Below, piece after piece: positions 1 through 8,591 of a stretch of DNA of 63,030 bases. Position 1 is the first letter of the stretch. Every line of letters begins with the position of its first letter. The notes beneath the pieces are model-generated. The model saw only the letters and a list, made by a program, of their open reading frames with translations. It was not told the DNA's origin and did no database searches. The stretch is taken from assembly GCA_017994815.1 (NCBI GenBank), contig JAGOJY010000024.1, forward strand, positions 1 through 63,030, written 5' to 3'. The position numbers were made by a program, and so were the translations under genes. The stretch comes from Acidobacteriota bacterium. GTDB lineage: Bacteria; Acidobacteriota; Polarisedimenticolia; J045.

Positions 1-234
1 AACTTCTGGGCCCAGCTCCGGCGGCTCGCGCTCGCGGCGGGGATCGCCCCGGACCGGATCTCGCCGCACGTCGTTCGGCACTTGTTCGCCACGCACCTCG
101 TCGAGCACGGGGCGGACCTGCGGACGGTCCAGCTGCTGCTCGGCCACCGGGACATCTCGACGACCGAGATCTACACCCACGTGGCGCGCGAACGCCTGCG
201 CGCGATGTACGACCAGCACCACCCGCGGGCGTGA
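1..234 (+). CDS. xerD: Tyrosine recombinase XerC/XerD, C-terminal part (cut by window start)
   Basis: Frame 1 is open from the first base to a TGA at 232-234 and encodes the last 77 residues of a site-specific tyrosine recombinase. The catalytic block is plain: [12 protein letters not shown] holds the His-x-x-Arg-His motif, [10 protein letters not shown] follows, and the nucleophile Tyr lies in IYTHV. This spacing and wording match the housekeeping XerC/XerD proteins that resolve chromosome dimers at dif, rather than phage integrases. XerC versus XerD cannot be settled from the C-terminus alone; XerD is the closer match in wording. The gene starts upstream of the window, and no dif-like site is visible next to it. 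Confidence 0.85.
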   Translation, partial: NFWAQLRRLALAAGIAPDRISPHVVRHLFATHLVEHGADLRTVQLLLGHRDISTTEIYTHVARERLRAMYDQHHPRA

Positions 235-334
235 GGGGCCGCCAACGGGCGCTGTTCCCGCCGGGCCCGGAAACCGGCAGAATGCTCGCCGGTGCGAACC
301 TCGCGCCGCCCATGTTCGAGCGGGGAGGACCACG

Positions 335-1288
335 GTGATCGAGGACACGTTCGAACGGCCAATCCTGCAGCTCGAGCAGCGGATCGAGGAGCTGGCCGCG
401 CTCAACAACCCCGCGCACGCGGAGGAGATCGGGCGCCTGCGGGACCAGCTCGCCCGGACGCGCCGCGAGGTCTACAGCGGCCTCGACCCCTGGCAGAAGA
501 CGCAGGTCGCGCGCCACGCGCGCCGGCCGTACACGCTCGATTTCGTCGCCGGGCTGATGCAGGACTTCGCCGAGTTGCACGGTGACCGGCGCTACTCGGA
601 CGACCACGCGATCGTCGCCGGCTTCGCGCGCTTCCGCGGCCGGCCGGTGGCGGTCGTCGGGCACCAGAAGGGACGCCACACGCGCGAGAAGCTGATGCGC
701 AACTTCGGCATGCCGCGCCCCGACGGCTACCGCAAGGCGCTGCGCGTGATGCAGCTGGCCGAGAAGTTCGGCCGGCCGATCCTCACCTTCATCGACACGC
801 CCGGGGCCTACCCCGGGATCGACGCGGAGGAGCGCGGGCAGGCCGAGGCGATCGCCTTCAACCTGCGCGAGATGGCGCGCATGCGCGTGCCGATCGTCGT
901 CACCGTCACCGGCGAGGGCGGTTCGGGTGGCGCGCTGGCGATCGGCGTCGGCAACCGCGTGAACATGCTGGAGTTCGCCATCTACTCGGTGATCAGCCCC
1001 GAGGGGTGCGCGTCGATCCTCTGGCGCGACGCGGCCCGCGCGCCGGAGATGGCGCAGGCTCTGCGGCTGACCGCGCACGACCTCAAGGAACTCGACGTGA
1101 TCGACGACATCATCCCCGAGCCGCCCGGCGCCGCGCACTCCGACGCGCAGGGCGCGATCGACGCGGTGGGCGGCGTCTTGCAGCGCCAGCTCGACGAGCT
1201 CTCGCGCCTCGGTCCGGACGAACTCGTGGACGACCGCTACCAGCGCTTCCGCCGCATCGGCAAGTTCACCGAGCTGCACGGCGTCTAG
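335..1288 (+). CDS. accA: Acetyl-CoA carboxylase carboxyltransferase subunit alpha
   Basis: A 317-residue protein with the usual length and sequence of AccA, which with AccD moves the carboxyl group from biotin to acetyl-CoA in the first step of fatty-acid synthesis. The N-terminal ILQLEQRIEEL helix is followed by the carboxyltransferase core, including DTPGAYPG, a glycine-rich GEGGSGGALAIG loop and the SVISPEGCASILW segment. The GTG at 335 is chosen because GGGGAGG at 322-328 sits 6 nt upstream and the family N-terminus begins there. It stands alone between the xerD-like gene and the convergent mazG; accD is not in the window. Confidence 0.96.
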   Translation: MIEDTFERPILQLEQRIEELAALNNPAHAEEIGRLRDQLARTRREVYSGLDPWQKTQVARHARRPYTLDFVAGLMQDFAELHGDRRYSDDHAIVAGFARFRGRPVAVVGHQKGRHTREKLMRNFGMPRPDGYRKALRVMQLAEKFGRPILTFIDTPGAYPGIDAEERGQAEAIAFNLREMARMRVPIVVTVTGEGGSGGALAIGVGNRVNMLEFAIYSVISPEGCASILWRDAARAPEMAQALRLTAHDLKELDVIDDIIPEPPGAAHSDAQGAIDAVGGVLQRQLDELSRLGPDELVDDRYQRFRRIGKFTELHGV

Positions 1289-1317
1289 GGCGGACGCGCA
1301 CCTCGACCCTGAGATCC

Positions 1318-2091
1318 TCAAACTCCGCGCTTGGCCTCTTCCCAGAGCGCGTCGAGTTCGGCGGCCGACATCTCCTCGAGCACGCGGCCGCGGGCGGCCG
1401 CCGCATCCTCGACGAAGCGGAACCGCCTGGCGAAGCGCTCGTTGGTGCGCGCGAGGCAGCCCTCGGGGTCGAGACCGAGGCGGCGCGCGAGGCTGGCCGC
1501 GGCGAACAGCAGGTCGCCGATCTCGTCGCCGGCCGCGGCCGGGTCCTCGGCCCGCAGCGCGGCGCGCACCTCGGCCAGTTCCTCGGCGATCTTGTCGGTG
1601 ATCGACGCGGCGTCGGGCCAGTCGAAGCCGGCCCGCGCCGCCTTGTCGGCGAGCAGCCGGGACTTGACCAGCGCCGGGAGCGCGCGCGGGATGCCCTCGA
1701 GCCGCGAGCGCGGCTCGTCGCCCGCCCGCTCCTCCTGCTTGATCGACTCCCAGCGGCGCCAGACGTCGGGCACGCTGCGGGCCTCGGCGTCGCCGAAGAC
1801 GTGCGGGTGCCGGCGCAGCAGCTTCGCCGCGATCGCCTCGGCGACGTCCTCGAAGCGGAAGCGGCCGTTTTCCTCCGCGATGCGGGACAGGAACACGATC
1901 TGCAGCAGGAGATCGCCCAGCTCCTGCCGCAACTCGTCCCAGTCCGCGGAGTCGATCGCCTCGGCCACCTCGTACGCCTCCTCGAGCACGTAGGGCCGGA
2001 GCGAGGCCGGGGTCTGCTCGCGGTCCCACGGGCAGCCGTCCGGCGCCCTGAGGCGGGCCATGATCTCCAGGAGGCGGTCGACGCGTTCCAA
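1318..2091 (-). CDS. mazG: Nucleoside triphosphate pyrophosphohydrolase MazG
   Basis: MazG hydrolyses (d)NTPs to monophosphates and pyrophosphate and acts as a house-cleaning enzyme. The first MazG domain contains the EExxE metal motif region (LEEAYEVAEAI then ELGDLLLQIVF), and a second MazG-like half follows (EELAEVRAAL, DEIGDLLFAAASLAR). I place the start at a TTG (2091), which gives 257 residues, close to the E. coli protein (263), and has GGAGGG four bases upstream (2096-2101). This makes the protein begin LERVDRLLEIMARLR, as the family does. An in-frame GTG at 2175 would add 28 residues unlike the family and run into the divergent promoter region. Convergent with accA. Confidence 0.9.
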   Translation of the reverse strand: MERVDRLLEIMARLRAPDGCPWDREQTPASLRPYVLEEAYEVAEAIDSADWDELRQELGDLLLQIVFLSRIAEENGRFRFEDVAEAIAAKLLRRHPHVFGDAEARSVPDVWRRWESIKQEERAGDEPRSRLEGIPRALPALVKSRLLADKAARAGFDWPDAASITDKIAEELAEVRAALRAEDPAAAGDEIGDLLFAAASLARRLGLDPEGCLARTNERFARRFRFVEDAAAARGRVLEEMSAAELDALWEEAKRGV

Positions 2092-2129
2092 GGGGCCCTC
2101 CGCCGGTTTCCGCGGGCTTTCGCAGCGTA

Positions 2130-2182
2130 CCGCTTTGGACTGAATAGATCGAAAAGGTGGGTAGTATTCTCCCACGGGCCCA
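2130..2182. promoter_or_regulatory. AT-rich divergent promoter region between mazG and the DUF1844 gene
   Basis: A short AT-rich patch in otherwise very GC-rich sequence lies between the divergent starts of mazG and the DUF1844 gene. TTGGAC (2135-2140) and TAGTAT (2162-2167) are visible on the plus strand, but the spacing of 21 bp is too long for a good sigma70 promoter. It is reported as a likely promoter region only; no exact start site is claimed. Confidence 0.25.
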
Positions 2183-2215
2183 ATGTTTGATCGGGAAGCC
2201 CTGCGGAGCCGAGAG

Positions 2216-2611
2216 ATGGCGGAAAAGGACGACGGCCGGGAGTTCCGCGTCGAAGACCGTCGCCGGTTTCACCCGGAGGGCCGGGAGGCGGAGCATCGCG
2301 AGGGGATCGAGCTGCCCGGGGGAGGGGTCCTGCAGACCGACCCGGGCCAGCCGGAACAAGCGTGGCCGGTCGGGTTCGAGGACCTGGTCCGCCCGTTCCT
2401 GCTGATGGGGCTCGCCAGCCTCGGCCTGATCCCGCACCCGGAATCCGGGCAGCCCCAGGTCAGCCTTGCCGGGGCGCGGGCAGCGATCGAGCTGCTCGAG
2501 CTGCTGCAGCGCAAGACCGAAGGCCAGCGGACGCCGGACGAGACGCGACTCCTGGACGAGACGTTGCTCGAGCTCAAGATGCAGTACGTGGGGGCGCGGG
2601 AGCGCGGGTGA
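2216..2611 (+). CDS. DUF1844 domain-containing protein
   Basis: A 131-residue protein. The C-terminal half (FEDLVRPFLLMGLASLGLIP, then VSLAGARAAIELLELLQRKT and LDETLLELKMQYV) matches the DUF1844 family, a small conserved bacterial domain of unknown role often sitting beside housekeeping genes. The N-terminus is charged and low in order (EFRVEDRRRFHPEG). ATG 2216 is preferred over ATG 2183 because GGAG at 2205-2208 is well spaced from it and family members usually begin with a few charged residues before the conserved RRR segment. Its stop overlaps the GTG of the next gene (GTGA), so the two are probably translated together. No function is proposed. Confidence 0.8.
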   Translation: MAEKDDGREFRVEDRRRFHPEGREAEHREGIELPGGGVLQTDPGQPEQAWPVGFEDLVRPFLLMGLASLGLIPHPESGQPQVSLAGARAAIELLELLQRKTEGQRTPDETRLLDETLLELKMQYVGARERG

Positions 2612-4539
2612 CATCGACAGCACCGGGCGGGTGGGGCCGCCCGATCCGCAGCGTGTTGTTCTGGGCCCTGGCCGGGCTCGCGGCGACCGGCCTGGTCGCC
2701 GGGCAGCCCGCCGACCCGGAGAGCGGCGCGCCGCTCGCCGCGGCGGCGCGGGTTCAGCCGGAGAAGGACCAGGCCGACCCGGAGTTCGTCGCCTCGCTGA
2801 TCAACCGCGTCGAGGCCCGCTGGTTCCGCCGCAAGGCGCTGAACGGGAAGGGTGACGCTTCCGGCGCGACCAGCGCGGCCAACGAGCTGGTCGGGCTGCT
2901 GCGCGACGAGAAGATCGAACGGCTGGAGTCGATGGCCGAGGCCTGCCTGGTCGAGGGCCGCCGCGAGGAGCAGCAGAGCGACTACGTCTCGGCCAAGCTC
3001 GCCTATCGCCTCGCCGACGCGCTCGACCCGGGGAATCCCGCGATCCCGTGGGCCGTCGCGCGCACCGAGTGGAGCGGCGACCGCGACTACGCCGGCGCGC
3101 TCGGCAGCGTGGCGACCGCGCTGCGCGCCCGCTGGGGATCTTTCTGGTACCTGTTCGGCGACCTGCTGCACGTCGCGGCGTGGGTCCTCGTCGGCCTGCT
3201 CGCGACCGGCGTCGCGCTGGTGCTCGTGCTGTTGGCGCGACACGCCTCGGAACTGGCGCACGCGGGGGAAGAACGGCTGCCGCTGAGCTGGCACCCGAGC
3301 TGGCGGCGCGCGGCCGGCTGGACGATCGTGCTCGGCCCTTTGGTCGTGCTCGTCGCCGGCCCGTGGTGCCTTCTGATCTGGCCGGTCGCGCTCGTGCTCG
3401 TCGCCACGCGCGCCGAGCGGTTCGCGATCTACGCCTGGCTGCTGGTCGCCGCGCTCGCGGTGCCGGCGGCGGGGGGCCTGTGGCTGTTGAGCGGCGTCGC
3501 GACCTCGCCCGCCACCCGCGTCGCGGTGGCCTCGACCGCGCGCACGCTGCAGCCGGACCTCTTGCGCGAGCTGGCGAGCCTGGTCGAGGCGCAGCCCGAC
3601 GAGCCGACCTGGAAGATCCTGCTGGCCCGGCTCTTGGCCCAGCACCACCCGGACCGCGCGCTCGTGCTCCTGCGCGACGCCGCGCGCCACGCGCCGCGCG
3701 AGCCGCGGGTGCGCGTGCTGTTGGGCAACGTGTTCTACCGGCTCGGCAAGTACGAGCAGGCCGGGGTGGAGTACCGCGAGGCGCTGCGGATCGCGCCGGC
3801 GGACCCGGTCGCGCTGTTCAACCTCGCGCGCGTCCGGCTCGCCACGTTCGAGTTCAACAGCGCCGAGGACCTGCTCGGCCAGGCCCGCGCCGGCTCCCGG
3901 CGCGCGGTGCAGCGCCTCGAAGCCCGGACGCCGCCGGCCGACGTGGCGGAGCCGGAGTTCGAGACCAGCGAGGTCGCGCGCCAGATGCTCGCGCGCAAGA
4001 CGCGCCCCGGACTCGCCGACGCGCTGCGCCCGGCCAACCCGGTCACGCTGGCCGCCCTCGCCGCGCTGTTGGTCGCTTTCGCGCTGCGGCTGCGGCGGGT
4101 CGGCGTGGACGCGCGGCGCTGCACGCTGTGCGGCAAACCGACCTGCTCGCGCTGCGCCGGCCGCGACGGCGAGGCGTGCGCCGCGTGCGACCAACTGCTG
4201 TCCCGCCGCGAGGGGCTCGACCCGGCCGCGCGCCAGCAACAGGCGCGGCGCATCGAGCAGCACCTGCGCATCCAGCGCGCCCTGCGGACCCTCTTGCACA
4301 TCGGCTGGCCGGGGTTGTCGCTGGTCCACGAGGGACGCACGTGGCCCGGGCTGGCGATGGCGTTCACCTGGGCCGTGCTCGTGACCGGGATTCTGTGGCC
4401 CCAGCACCTCCTGCCGCAGACGCAGACGGTCTCGATGTGGCGTCCGGGACTGCCGCTCCTGGTCGTCGGCTTGCTGGTGTGGCTGCTGTTCCAGTCCCGC
4501 TCGCTGCGGCCGCGGCCGCTCGCGCGACGGGCGCGGTGA
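2608..4539 (+). CDS. TPR-containing multi-pass membrane protein with six-cysteine zinc-ribbon-like segment
   Basis: A 643-residue protein of unknown function. In order: an N-terminal hydrophobic segment (about 15-32), a soluble helical part, two hydrophobic blocks (about 182-212 and 238-297), a TPR stretch (about 318-430, for example LLGNVFYRLGKYEQAGVEYREALRIAPADPVALFNLA), a further membrane segment (477-495), a cysteine cluster with three CxxC pairs (Cys505/508, 513/516, 524/527), and two more hydrophobic segments at the C-terminus. The CxxC pairs suggest a metal-binding ribbon on the cytoplasmic side. The GTG start overlaps the DUF1844 stop, and the PATAN gene begins 4 nt after its stop, so the three genes form one unit. 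No catalytic motif is recognised. Confidence 0.75.
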   Translation: MTSTAPGGWGRPIRSVLFWALAGLAATGLVAGQPADPESGAPLAAAARVQPEKDQADPEFVASLINRVEARWFRRKALNGKGDASGATSAANELVGLLRDEKIERLESMAEACLVEGRREEQQSDYVSAKLAYRLADALDPGNPAIPWAVARTEWSGDRDYAGALGSVATALRARWGSFWYLFGDLLHVAAWVLVGLLATGVALVLVLLARHASELAHAGEERLPLSWHPSWRRAAGWTIVLGPLVVLVAGPWCLLIWPVALVLVATRAERFAIYAWLLVAALAVPAAGGLWLLSGVATSPATRVAVASTARTLQPDLLRELASLVEAQPDEPTWKILLARLLAQHHPDRALVLLRDAARHAPREPRVRVLLGNVFYRLGKYEQAGVEYREALRIAPADPVALFNLARVRLATFEFNSAEDLLGQARAGSRRAVQRLEARTPPADVAEPEFETSEVARQMLARKTRPGLADALRPANPVTLAALAALLVAFALRLRRVGVDARRCTLCGKPTCSRCAGRDGEACAACDQLLSRREGLDPAARQQQARRIEQHLRIQRALRTLLHIGWPGLSLVHEGRTWPGLAMAFTWAVLVTGILWPQHLLPQTQTVSMWRPGLPLLVVGLLVWLLFQSRSLRPRPLARRAR

Positions 4540-4543
4540 GCCG

Positions 4544-5848
4544 ATGGCACTCTCGGGGACGCTCGGCGACTTCTCCCTGGCGGACATCCTCCAGCTGATC
4601 GGTCTGCAGCGGAAGACCGGGCACCTACTCCTGCGCCGCAGCGAGGAAGAGGTCCGGATCGGATTCGACGCCGGGCGGATCGTGTCCGCCGAGTCGTCGT
4701 CGCGCCCGCTGGAGCCGACGGTCGGAACGCTGCTCGTTCGCTCCGGGAAGCTGACCGAGGAGCGCCTCGAGCAGGCGCAGCGGATCCAGGGCGAGACGCT
4801 GGCGCGGCTCGCGCACGTGCTGGTCCAGCGCGGCTGGGTCGATCGCGACACGATGCGCCGGCAGCTCGCGCTGCAGGTCCAGGAGACGATCTTCGACCTG
4901 TTCCGCTGGCGCCACGGCGAGTACGACTTCCAGCCGGGAACGGTGGACTGGGACCGCGAGCTGCTCGATCCGCTCCCGTGCGAGAACCTGCTGATGGAGG
5001 CCGCGCGACTGATCGACGAGTGGCCGATGGTCGAACGGCTCGTCGGCTCGCGCGACACCGTGTTCCGGCCGACACAGGCGGCGACGCACCTTTTGGCCAC
5101 GACCGCGGACCAGGAGTCGCGCGCGTCGGTGTACGAGCAGGACATCGACTTCGGCTTCATCCCCGCCGATCCGCTCCAGGAAGGGGAGGGGGGCCAACTG
5201 CGGCTGGCCGAGCGCGAGCTGGCCGTGCTGCGCTGGGTCGACGGCCGCCGCAGCGCGGGCGAGATCGCCGAGCTGACCGGCGTGGGGTCGTTCGAGACCT
5301 TCAAGCTGCTCGGCAGCCTGCTGCAGGCGCACCTCGTCGAGCCGGCGCTGCGCGAGCCCGAGGCGCGGCCGGCGGTACCCGGGATCTTCCGCTCGGCGGT
5401 TTTCGCGCGCGTGTTCGGCGGCTTCGCGGCGCTGCTCGCGGTCGCCGGCGCGCTGGGCGCGATCCAGGAACTGGCGCGGCTGGCGATCCCGGACCTGCCG
5501 CGGCTCCCGGTCCCGGTGCCCGCGGCCTCGTCCGAGTGGCTGTCCGAGGAAGCGGGGCTGGACCGGATCCGGTCCGCGGCCAGCGCGGCGCGGCTGGCGC
5601 GCATCGAGCGCGCTTTGGAAGTGCACTACCTCGACACCCAGGCCTGGCCGCGCACACTTCCCGAGCTGTGCACCCGCGGGCTGCTCCCCGACCGGCTGCT
5701 GACCGACCCCTGGGGCCGGCCCTACGTCTACGAGCTGCACCCGTGGGGCTACCGCCTGTACGAGACTCCGGCCCCCGGCACGAGCGCGAACCCCGTCGCG
5801 CGCGAGCGCCGGTTCCTGCACAGCGAGCGCACTTCCGCGGCCCGCTGA
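4544..5848 (+). CDS. PATAN (DUF4388) protein with C-terminal membrane anchor and pseudopilin-like domain
   Basis: A 434-residue protein. Residues 1 to about 100 form a DUF4388/PATAN domain (SGTLGDFSLADILQLIGLQR, TGHLLLRR, GRIVSAES), a regulatory module common in Acidobacteriota and myxobacteria and often found with two-component or motility proteins. A second similar section follows (about 105-170, FRWRHGEYDFQPG). One hydrophobic helix lies at about 285-305. The end (about 345-408) resembles the globular part of a type II secretion major pseudopilin: LEVHYLDTQAWPRTLPEL followed by LLTDPWGRPYVYEL. No prepilin peptidase site precedes it, so it would not be a normal pilin. Follows the TPR membrane gene by 4 nt; its role is unknown. 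Confidence 0.75.
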   Translation: MALSGTLGDFSLADILQLIGLQRKTGHLLLRRSEEEVRIGFDAGRIVSAESSSRPLEPTVGTLLVRSGKLTEERLEQAQRIQGETLARLAHVLVQRGWVDRDTMRRQLALQVQETIFDLFRWRHGEYDFQPGTVDWDRELLDPLPCENLLMEAARLIDEWPMVERLVGSRDTVFRPTQAATHLLATTADQESRASVYEQDIDFGFIPADPLQEGEGGQLRLAERELAVLRWVDGRRSAGEIAELTGVGSFETFKLLGSLLQAHLVEPALREPEARPAVPGIFRSAVFARVFGGFAALLAVAGALGAIQELARLAIPDLPRLPVPVPAASSEWLSEEAGLDRIRSAASAARLARIERALEVHYLDTQAWPRTLPELCTRGLLPDRLLTDPWGRPYVYELHPWGYRLYETPAPGTSANPVARERRFLHSERTSAAR

Positions 5849-5876
5849 CGCGGGGCGGCGCGCCCGCCGCCCTGCC

Positions 5877-5904
5877 TTGACGGTTGACTGGACGAGTCTT
5901 ACAA
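5877..5904 (+). promoter_or_regulatory. Candidate sigma70 promoter of dnaK
   Basis: TTGACG at 5877-5882 and TTACAA at 5899-5904 are separated by 16 bp and lie about 35 bp before the dnaK start. The -35 box is good and the -10 box poor. No CIRCE inverted repeat is seen here. Confidence 0.35.
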
Positions 5905-5937
5905 GCCCGGCGCGGCTACCGCCGCTGGAGGATGCTC

Positions 5938-7848
5938 ATGCCGGGCAAGATCATCGGAATCGACCTCGGGACGACCAACTCGGTCGTCGCCGTGATGGAA
6001 GGCGGCAAGCCGGTCGTCATCGCCAACGCCGAGGGCGGCCGGACCACGCCTTCGGTCGTGGGCTTCAAGGACAAGGGAGACCGGGTCGTGGGGGTCCAGG
6101 CCAAGCGCCAGGCCATCACGAACCCGGAGCGGACCGTCTCGTCGATCAAGCGCTTCATGGGCCGCAAGTACCAAGAGGTGCGCCAGGAGTCGGCGCGCGT
6201 CCCGTACAAGGTGATCGAGGCCCCGAACAGCGACGCGCGGGTCGAGGTCGACGGCAAGTTGTACTCGCCGCCCGAGATCTCCGCGATGATCCTGCAGAAG
6301 CTGAAGCAGGACGCCGAGGCTTACCTGGGCGAGAAAATCGAACGCGCGGTCATCACGGTGCCGGCGTACTTCAACGACGCCCAGCGCCAGGCAACGAAGG
6401 ACGCGGGCCAGATCGCCGGGCTGAAGGTCGAGCGGCTCGTGCCCGAGCCGACCGCCGCGGCGCTGGCCTACGGCCTCGACCGCAAGAGGGACGAGAAGAT
6501 CGCCGTCTTCGACTTCGGCGGAGGGACCTTCGACATCTCGATCCTCGAGGTGGGCGAGGGCGTGGTCGAAGTCAAGTCCACCAACGGCGACACGCACCTC
6601 GGCGGCGACGACATCGACCAGCGCGTCATCGAGTGGATCGTGGAGGAGTTCCGCAAGGAGCAGGGGCTCGACCTGTCCAAGGACAAGATGGCGCTGCAGC
6701 GGCTGAAGGAGGCCGCCGAAAAGGCGAAGTGCGAGCTGTCGAGCGTGATGGAGACCGAGATCAACCTCCCGTTCATCACCGCCGACGCCTCCGGGCCCAA
6801 GCACCTCGTGATGAAGCTGACGCGCGCCCGCTTCGAGCAGCTCGTGGACGACATCCTGCGCCGCACGATGCCTCCCTGCGAGCAGGCGCTGAAGGACTCC
6901 GGCCTGTCGGCTCGCGACATCCAGGAGGTCGTGCTGGTCGGCGGCTCGACGCGGATCCCGATGGTCCAGCGCCTGGTCAGCGAGCTGTTCGGGCGCGAGC
7001 CGCACAAGGGCGTGAACCCCGACGAGGTCGTGGCGGTCGGCGCGGCCGTGCAGGCCGGCGTGCTCGGCGGCGAAGTCAAGGACGTGCTGCTGCTCGACGT
7101 CACGCCGCTCTCTTTGGGGATCGAAACGCTCGGCGGCGTGATGACGGTGCTCATCCCGCGCAACACCACGATCCCGACCCGCAAGTCCGAGGTCTTCTCG
7201 ACGGCCAGCGACAACCAGACGCAGGTCGAGGTGCACGTGCTGCAGGGCGAGCGCCCCATGGCCGGCCAGAACAAGACGATCGGCCGCTTCACGCTCGACG
7301 GGATCCCGCCCGCGCCGCGCGGCATGCCGCAGATCGAGGTCACGTTCGACATCGACACCAACGGCATCCTGCACGTGAACGCGCGCGACAAGGCGACGGG
7401 CCGCGATCAGAAGATCACGATCCAGGCCTCGTCCGGGCTCGACAAGGACGAGATCGACCGGATGGTGCGCGACGCCGAGGTCAGCGCCGAGGACGACCGG
7501 CGCAAGCGGGAAGCCGTCGAGGCGCGCAACCGGCTGGACAACATGGTGTGGCAGATGGAGAAGAGCCTGCGCGACGCCGGCGACAAGGTCCCGGCCGACG
7601 TGCGCGGTGACCTCGAGTCGGCGCTGAACGAGGCGCGCGAGGCGCTCAAGACCGAGGACGCGCAGCGGATCTCCGCCGCCTACGACCGGCTGACCCGCAC
7701 GGGCCACCGGATGGCCGAGCACCTGTACCAACAGTCGTCCGGGTCGGGACCCGGCGCCGCGCCGGGCGGCGGCGAGCAGACGGGCAGCTCCCGCGACGAG
7801 GGCGTGGTGGACGCCGAGGTCGTCGACGACCAGGGCTCGTCGCGCTGA
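5938..7848 (+). CDS. dnaK: Molecular chaperone DnaK (Hsp70)
   Basis: A 636-residue Hsp70, the same size as E. coli DnaK. The ATPase domain opens with [15 protein letters not shown] and carries the phosphate-binding [11 protein letters not shown] and [13 protein letters not shown] segments. The substrate-binding domain begins at about residue 390 ([20 protein letters not shown]), and a helical lid and a disordered tail ending in VDAEVVDD finish the protein. ATG 5938 is used because GGAGG at 5927-5931 is 6 nt upstream and translation then starts with [11 protein letters not shown]. grpE and dnaJ are not adjacent; hsp20 follows 149 bp downstream, so the two are heat-shock neighbours but probably separate transcripts. 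Confidence 0.98.
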   Translation: MPGKIIGIDLGTTNSVVAVMEGGKPVVIANAEGGRTTPSVVGFKDKGDRVVGVQAKRQAITNPERTVSSIKRFMGRKYQEVRQESARVPYKVIEAPNSDARVEVDGKLYSPPEISAMILQKLKQDAEAYLGEKIERAVITVPAYFNDAQRQATKDAGQIAGLKVERLVPEPTAAALAYGLDRKRDEKIAVFDFGGGTFDISILEVGEGVVEVKSTNGDTHLGGDDIDQRVIEWIVEEFRKEQGLDLSKDKMALQRLKEAAEKAKCELSSVMETEINLPFITADASGPKHLVMKLTRARFEQLVDDILRRTMPPCEQALKDSGLSARDIQEVVLVGGSTRIPMVQRLVSELFGREPHKGVNPDEVVAVGAAVQAGVLGGEVKDVLLLDVTPLSLGIETLGGVMTVLIPRNTTIPTRKSEVFSTASDNQTQVEVHVLQGERPMAGQNKTIGRFTLDGIPPAPRGMPQIEVTFDIDTNGILHVNARDKATGRDQKITIQASSGLDKDEIDRMVRDAEVSAEDDRRKREAVEARNRLDNMVWQMEKSLRDAGDKVPADVRGDLESALNEAREALKTEDAQRISAAYDRLTRTGHRMAEHLYQQSSGSGPGAAPGGGEQTGSSRDEGVVDAEVVDDQGSSR

Positions 7849-7852
7849 TCGT

Positions 7853-7878
7853 GGGGACAGGTGGCCACACCTGTCCCC
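7853..7878. repeat. Perfect palindrome, 11-bp arms, downstream of dnaK
   Basis: GGGGACAGGTG (7853-7863) and its exact reverse complement CACCTGTCCCC (7868-7878) flank a 4-base loop. The position just after the dnaK stop would suit a transcript 3' end, but no T-run follows. Its compact form resembles a REP-type palindromic repeat, so it is listed as a repeat. Confidence 0.6.
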
Positions 7879-7939
7879 GTAGTTCGTTTCCACCGCGGGT
7901 GCGACATGGTGTTCCACCGGTCGCCTCGCCTCGGTTATC

Positions 7940-7962
7940 GTAGGGGTCGCCGCAGGCGGCCG
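7940..7962. repeat. GC-rich imperfect repeat, copy 1
   Basis: GTAGGGGTCGCCGCAGGCGG lies just upstream of hsp20. Two related copies are found at 42532-42552 and 42573-42595, all sharing the frame GTAGG-N4/5-GCCGC-GGCGG. It contains a short GCCGC/GGCGG inverted repeat. Confidence 0.4.
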
Positions 7963-7997
7963 CGCCGGGGCCGACCTGGTCAGCGAGAGGTGGGTAC

Positions 7998-8441
7998 ATG
8001 AAGAGCTGGGACCCGTTCCGCGACCTGCTGACGATCCAGGACCGCATGAACAAGCTCTTCGAAACCGTGCTGACCGGGCCGGCGACGGACGATGCGGAGG
8101 GGATCAACTACTGGCGCCCGGTTTCCGAGGTCGTGGAAACCGCGCAGGCGCTCGAGATCGAGTGCGAGCTGGCCGGGCTCGACCGCTCGGCGATCGAACT
8201 GCGGGTCGACGAGAACGTGCTCGTCGTGCAGGGCGAGCGCTCGCGGCCGGAGGCGGGCGGCGACTGGACCTTTCACCGCCTCGAACGGCCCCACGGCAAG
8301 TTCCTGCGCAAGTTCGAGCTGATCCCGGGCCTCGACCTGGACCAGGTCCGCGCCAGCCTGGAAGGCGGCCTGCTCCGGGTGACGCTCCCCAAGCGGCCCG
8401 AATCCCGCGCGCGGACCATCCCCCTGGACCGTAACCACTGA
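7998..8441 (+). CDS. Small heat-shock protein, Hsp20/alpha-crystallin family
   Basis: A 147-residue small heat-shock protein that would bind unfolding proteins without ATP and hand them to DnaK. The N-terminal WDPFRDLLTIQDRMNKLF segment and the alpha-crystallin domain (about 40-135, with ELAGLDRSAIELRVDENVLVVQGER and the typical GLLRVTLPK near the end) are clear. An AGAGGTGGG purine tract (about 7986-7994) precedes the ATG. The short tail ends RTIPLDRNH, where IPL is the usual I-x-I/L-type oligomer contact. Downstream of dnaK, in keeping with a heat-stress locus; no dedicated heat-shock operator is visible. Confidence 0.93.
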   Translation: MKSWDPFRDLLTIQDRMNKLFETVLTGPATDDAEGINYWRPVSEVVETAQALEIECELAGLDRSAIELRVDENVLVVQGERSRPEAGGDWTFHRLERPHGKFLRKFELIPGLDLDQVRASLEGGLLRVTLPKRPESRARTIPLDRNH

Positions 8442-8591
8442 CGGGACAGAAGGGAACACCCCGAAAAGCCCCGCACGGTCAATTGGACGACTCGGGTATC
8501 ATGATCGCCCTTCGCTTGCCGATACGTCTTGGTGCCGTCGGGGCTTACGGAGCGCGGCAACGGGGCGAGCCCCGCCAGGGCGGGAGGGTCG

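Noticed and set aside
2269..5604. Long open frame on the minus strand (about 1100 codons) opposite the DUF1844/TPR/PATAN genes
   Set aside because: A shadow of GC-rich coding on the plus strand: Arg/Ser/Ala-rich low complexity, no family motifs, and no RBS.
7853..7878. Intrinsic terminator of dnaK
   Set aside because: The stem is good but no T-rich tail follows on either side, so it is listed as a repeat.
5849..7997. CIRCE operator controlling dnaK or hsp20
   Set aside because: No TTAGCACTC-type inverted repeat is present; the palindrome at 7853 has a different sequence and follows dnaK.
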